Source: Scatophagus argus (lineage: Eukaryota; Chordata; Actinopteri; Scatophagidae). Taken from it: a stretch of 64,000 nucleotides of DNA. The translations under genes and the position numbers were made by a program. Shown in pieces: positions 61,479 through 64,000 of this stretch; positions within the stretch are counted from its first letter, which is position 1, and each line of letters starts with the position of its first letter. Under the pieces are notes generated by a model. It worked only from the letters and a program-made list of their open reading frames with translations. It was not told the DNA's origin and did no database searches. Location: NCBI RefSeq assembly GCF_020382885.2, contig NC_058495.1, positions 6,875,627 through 6,939,626 on the forward strand. Direction: 5' to 3'.

Positions 61479-63592
61479 AGGAAGTAACATTACTTAAGGA
61501 CGAGAGAAAACAGGACTGACAGCCTGACACCCAGGGTCTTTTTTTCAGACAGTAGTAACCTACATAGGTACTGTTACCTCAGTAGATGGGATAGTTGCCA
61601 CTCTGACATTTAAGTCAGAGTGATAACTGTGACACTTTAAAGGGTTCCTCTTCTTTACAGGCAACTGCAAACCTTCAATATGATCACAAAGGGGCGGAAT
61701 AAGAGGGTCCAATCTGGAGGAAAGAGACATCCCTTCATTTAATTAGATGCTACTTCTGTTGATGCTTTTACTATTGAATTACAATAAGTAAGTCTTTAAG
61801 TGCTATTTTAATCAACTAAAACATCAACAAATTAAGAAAATCAATTTTGGACATTGAAAACAGAAGCAGAAATCAAATTTTTCTGAATCTCAGTACCTTC
61901 GTCATATGGAGTGTGGATCAATAATCATGGACTTTGCCCAAGTCTATACTAGTCCTAGTTCTTCTGTGAGCAAAATAGGATGTTTAGTTTCAAAGATATT
62001 GGGTTGGGGCACTGCTGTCTTTGCATTCCTCTTTCAGTCTTGGCGATATTCATGAAGGGTTGTGTAAATGTGATACTTTTGAAATCTTTGCAACACTCCT
62101 GCCTTTTTAAAGACATTGTCAGCTATCTACATGACCTATAAAGATGATGACAGCTAGTGAAAGACAAAGGTAAATTATTCTCTGAAATCAATACTGTTTA
62201 ATTATGATCTTTATTTTATACACCTGTGATTAAGTTAAAATGGACTGTACCTTTGAATTTTTTTAGACATTGGTTTTGAATGGGTCAGCAGGAAGCTCTG
62301 AATATGTATGACCATGCCAAGGCAATGCCCTAGGTGTCAGGTTCAGTTTCAGTGCTCTTCAAGCAGTAAGAAACATCAAGTTTGACAGGATGTTGTCCAG
62401 TAATCTCATTATTATTTTAGACAAAAAATTGAAATATACAAAACATCGGTCTGTCTCCTTCAGATGAAATTAGGAAAATTTAAAGCAGTATTATGTAGGA
62501 ATTATAAAATATTATATATATAGAATATAGAATAAAGTGTATGTAGTGTACAGCTGACATTGTTGGCTGGTCCTATTTACATTATTAATGATTGCAACTT
62601 TATGCTGAAAATCATTTAAACTAATTTTTACCTTATTAGTCTATGCTAAATCATTATAAAGTGAAAACAGACCGTGAATTCTAGAAATTCTGGAAAATTT
62701 AAACACTGTGAAGGTTGCGGTAATCATGAAAGCAGGGTAGTTAAAGGTATAAAGGCTGCCACATCCTGTATGCATAAAGTATTGATAGATGTTATCATTT
62801 ATTTTGTGTGAGTATGGTTTAGGGTGTCTTTACATAAAAGGGACTGGTTAGTTATGCTAACAATAATAAGCTTACAGATTTTGCTTACAGATACAAACAT
62901 AAATGCAAGATTGAAAACCCTGTTTTCAAGTACACCTTTTTGAAGGACATAATATTTCAGATGTCTTATGTTGTTGCACTGGCTTGATGTTTGGCTGTGT
63001 TAGTAAAGTTGAAGACTTGCTAGTGTTTGATAAAATAATATGATCATGAGAAATCAATATATACAGCTTTAAATATTTAAGACAGTACTGTATAACTGAA
63101 TTGTACCAAACTGCAAAAAATACCAAATACCATATATTTCTCTTCATGATCCATATGATCCAGTTTCACCAACACAGTGGATGGTGTGTGTGACGTCCCA
63201 GAAGTGTTATGTACTTATTGCAGGAGATCATACCCACTCATCCAAAAAACATAGAGCAAGAACAAGCATTCGGGCACTGAGAGGGAATGACAGAGGCACC
63301 ACTCTCCTTATTACAAATCACTGCACCAAAAAATGATCTTGAAGATGTTATTTCTAGCTAAAATAGTTACATAATGTTGCTTTAACTTAGATTTTTTTAA
63401 ACAAAAGAGCATTGTAACATATTAATCTGCTGTTTTGATCAATGTAATGCAACTATTGCATTAGCTTACGCAATAGACAAACAGTCACTCTCACAGACAC
63501 ACACGCACGTGTCCAACAAATAGAACATGCTTTCATAACAAGCTTCTAGTTGTCTTGGCAAAAATCCTCCAATTGCACAAAACACAAAACAG

Positions 63593-63594
<2 letters not shown>

Positions 63595-63628
<34 letters not shown>
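63595..63628. repeat. (CA)n microsatellite
   Basis: A pure CA run of about 17 units. It explains the CVCVCV-type minus-strand ORF nearby. Confidence 0.97.
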
Positions 63629-63631
<3 letters not shown>

Positions 63632-63706
63632 AATAGACACACAAGCACACAGCTGCCAAAATGTGTAATAGTTATTTGATCAGGTCATGCTGACAGGTTG
63701 ACTTTT

Positions 63707-63956
63707 TAATGATAAACAGACGACATCTCCTCCGTGCTCCTCAGGAGGCAGCAGGCTGCAGGACCCTGACTTCCTCTGTGGGCTGTTAAAACAGAACACA
63801 ACTTCAGTCAAACAAATAAACATGCTGCTGGTGACACACAGAAACCTCCCATAACCAAGTTTACCATTTGTGTTTTTTACCGTAAATGGACAGCACGAAC
63901 AAAATGTTTTTCTGACCCTGTGACCCTCTGAGCCAAAGGCTTGATAAGGCATTAGT
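63707..63956 (-). CDS. Tentative last two exons of a minus-strand gene
   Basis: Two short exon-like segments are bounded by plausible signals. Segment 63956-63881 follows a polypyrimidine acceptor (ccttttttaaacag) and ends at a donor-like acg|gtaaaa. Segment 63782 onwards follows ttctgttttaacag. The intron between would be about 98 bp, a size common in fish. Two frames survive the splice. One ends in a TAA at about 63707 after a Cys-Cys-containing tail. The other reads a CSCCPF segment and stops at a TGA near 63741. An ATTAAA word lies just downstream at about 63706. No family was recognised, codon evidence is weak, and the gene would extend beyond the right edge of the window. This may be chance. 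Confidence 0.22.
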
Positions 63957-64000
63957 CTGTTTAAAAAAGGGCCAGTTCAACAATTTGTACTCTTTTCCTA

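Larger units (their letters stand above)
57957..63706. other. Intergenic DNA
   Basis: No well-supported exon. It holds a LINE-type tail (58500-58613), a repeat fragment at 59090-59270 ('ctgctcagcgccaaacagga', 'aagcatttagcagctaaaca', 'aggagttggtagagaccaaa'), a LINE tail at 61428-61478, a short TGG tract near 61218-61240 and a (CA)n tract at 63595-63628. The 110-codon plus ORF at 59497-59829 and the 83-codon ORF at 59847-60098 have no recognisable domain or splice context, and I treat them as chance. Confidence 0.5.

Noticed and set aside
1..64000. CRISPR arrays, operons, riboswitches or other prokaryotic features
   Set aside because: Regular spaced repeats of that type are absent. Introns, microsatellites and fish repeats show vertebrate nuclear DNA.

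Overview
The window looks like nuclear DNA of a ray-finned (probably percomorph) fish. It has intron-containing vertebrate genes with consensus splice sites, many (CA)n/(TG)n tracts, fish-type Tc1-like transposons, and six copies of the ~350-bp teleost repeat that reads 'cgcttatc.gtcagggt.gcgggg'. No bacterial, plasmid or CRISPR features were seen. Most open reading frames over 60 codons are chance ORFs in AT-rich or microsatellite DNA.

Positions 1-41666 contain no coding exon I can support. At 41667-41826 (minus strand) a CpG-rich block holds a clean first coding exon with a good start context and splice donor. Its gene must run leftwards, so much or all of 1-41666 is probably its first intron. 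That stretch carries microsatellites, a ~410-bp inverted-repeat element (754-1162), a hAT-type BED zinc-finger remnant (9325-9534), deleted Tc1 elements (9718-10120, 31274-31585) and LINE tails. It also has a promoter-like patch with a perfect RFX X-box near 20360.

Positions 42000-46660 are repeat-rich. A Tc1-like element (about 44399-45765) is interrupted by a 281-bp solo LTR (44884-45164) with a 4-bp target duplication.

Positions 46663-56290 are the gene-dense part. A five-exon secreted lipocalin lies on the minus strand (46663-48490). A two-exon adenosine receptor, closest to A3, is on the plus strand (50834-52156). A NAT8-type membrane N-acetyltransferase with a single coding exon (55616-56290) follows on the plus strand, probably with a non-coding first exon and ETS-type promoter near 54100-54320. 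Two same-orientation repeat copies flank the NAT8 locus.

Positions 56291-64000 are mostly intergenic, with one ~1.07-kb transposon-like repeat. A tentative pair of terminal exons of another minus-strand gene lies at 63707-63956. The genes do not form a pathway: a plasma carrier, a purinergic GPCR, an ER acetyltransferase and an unidentified gene are simply neighbours. I found no convincing novel biological system. The most useful leads are the nested transposon, the foldback element, the two perfect X-boxes and the unidentified first exon.
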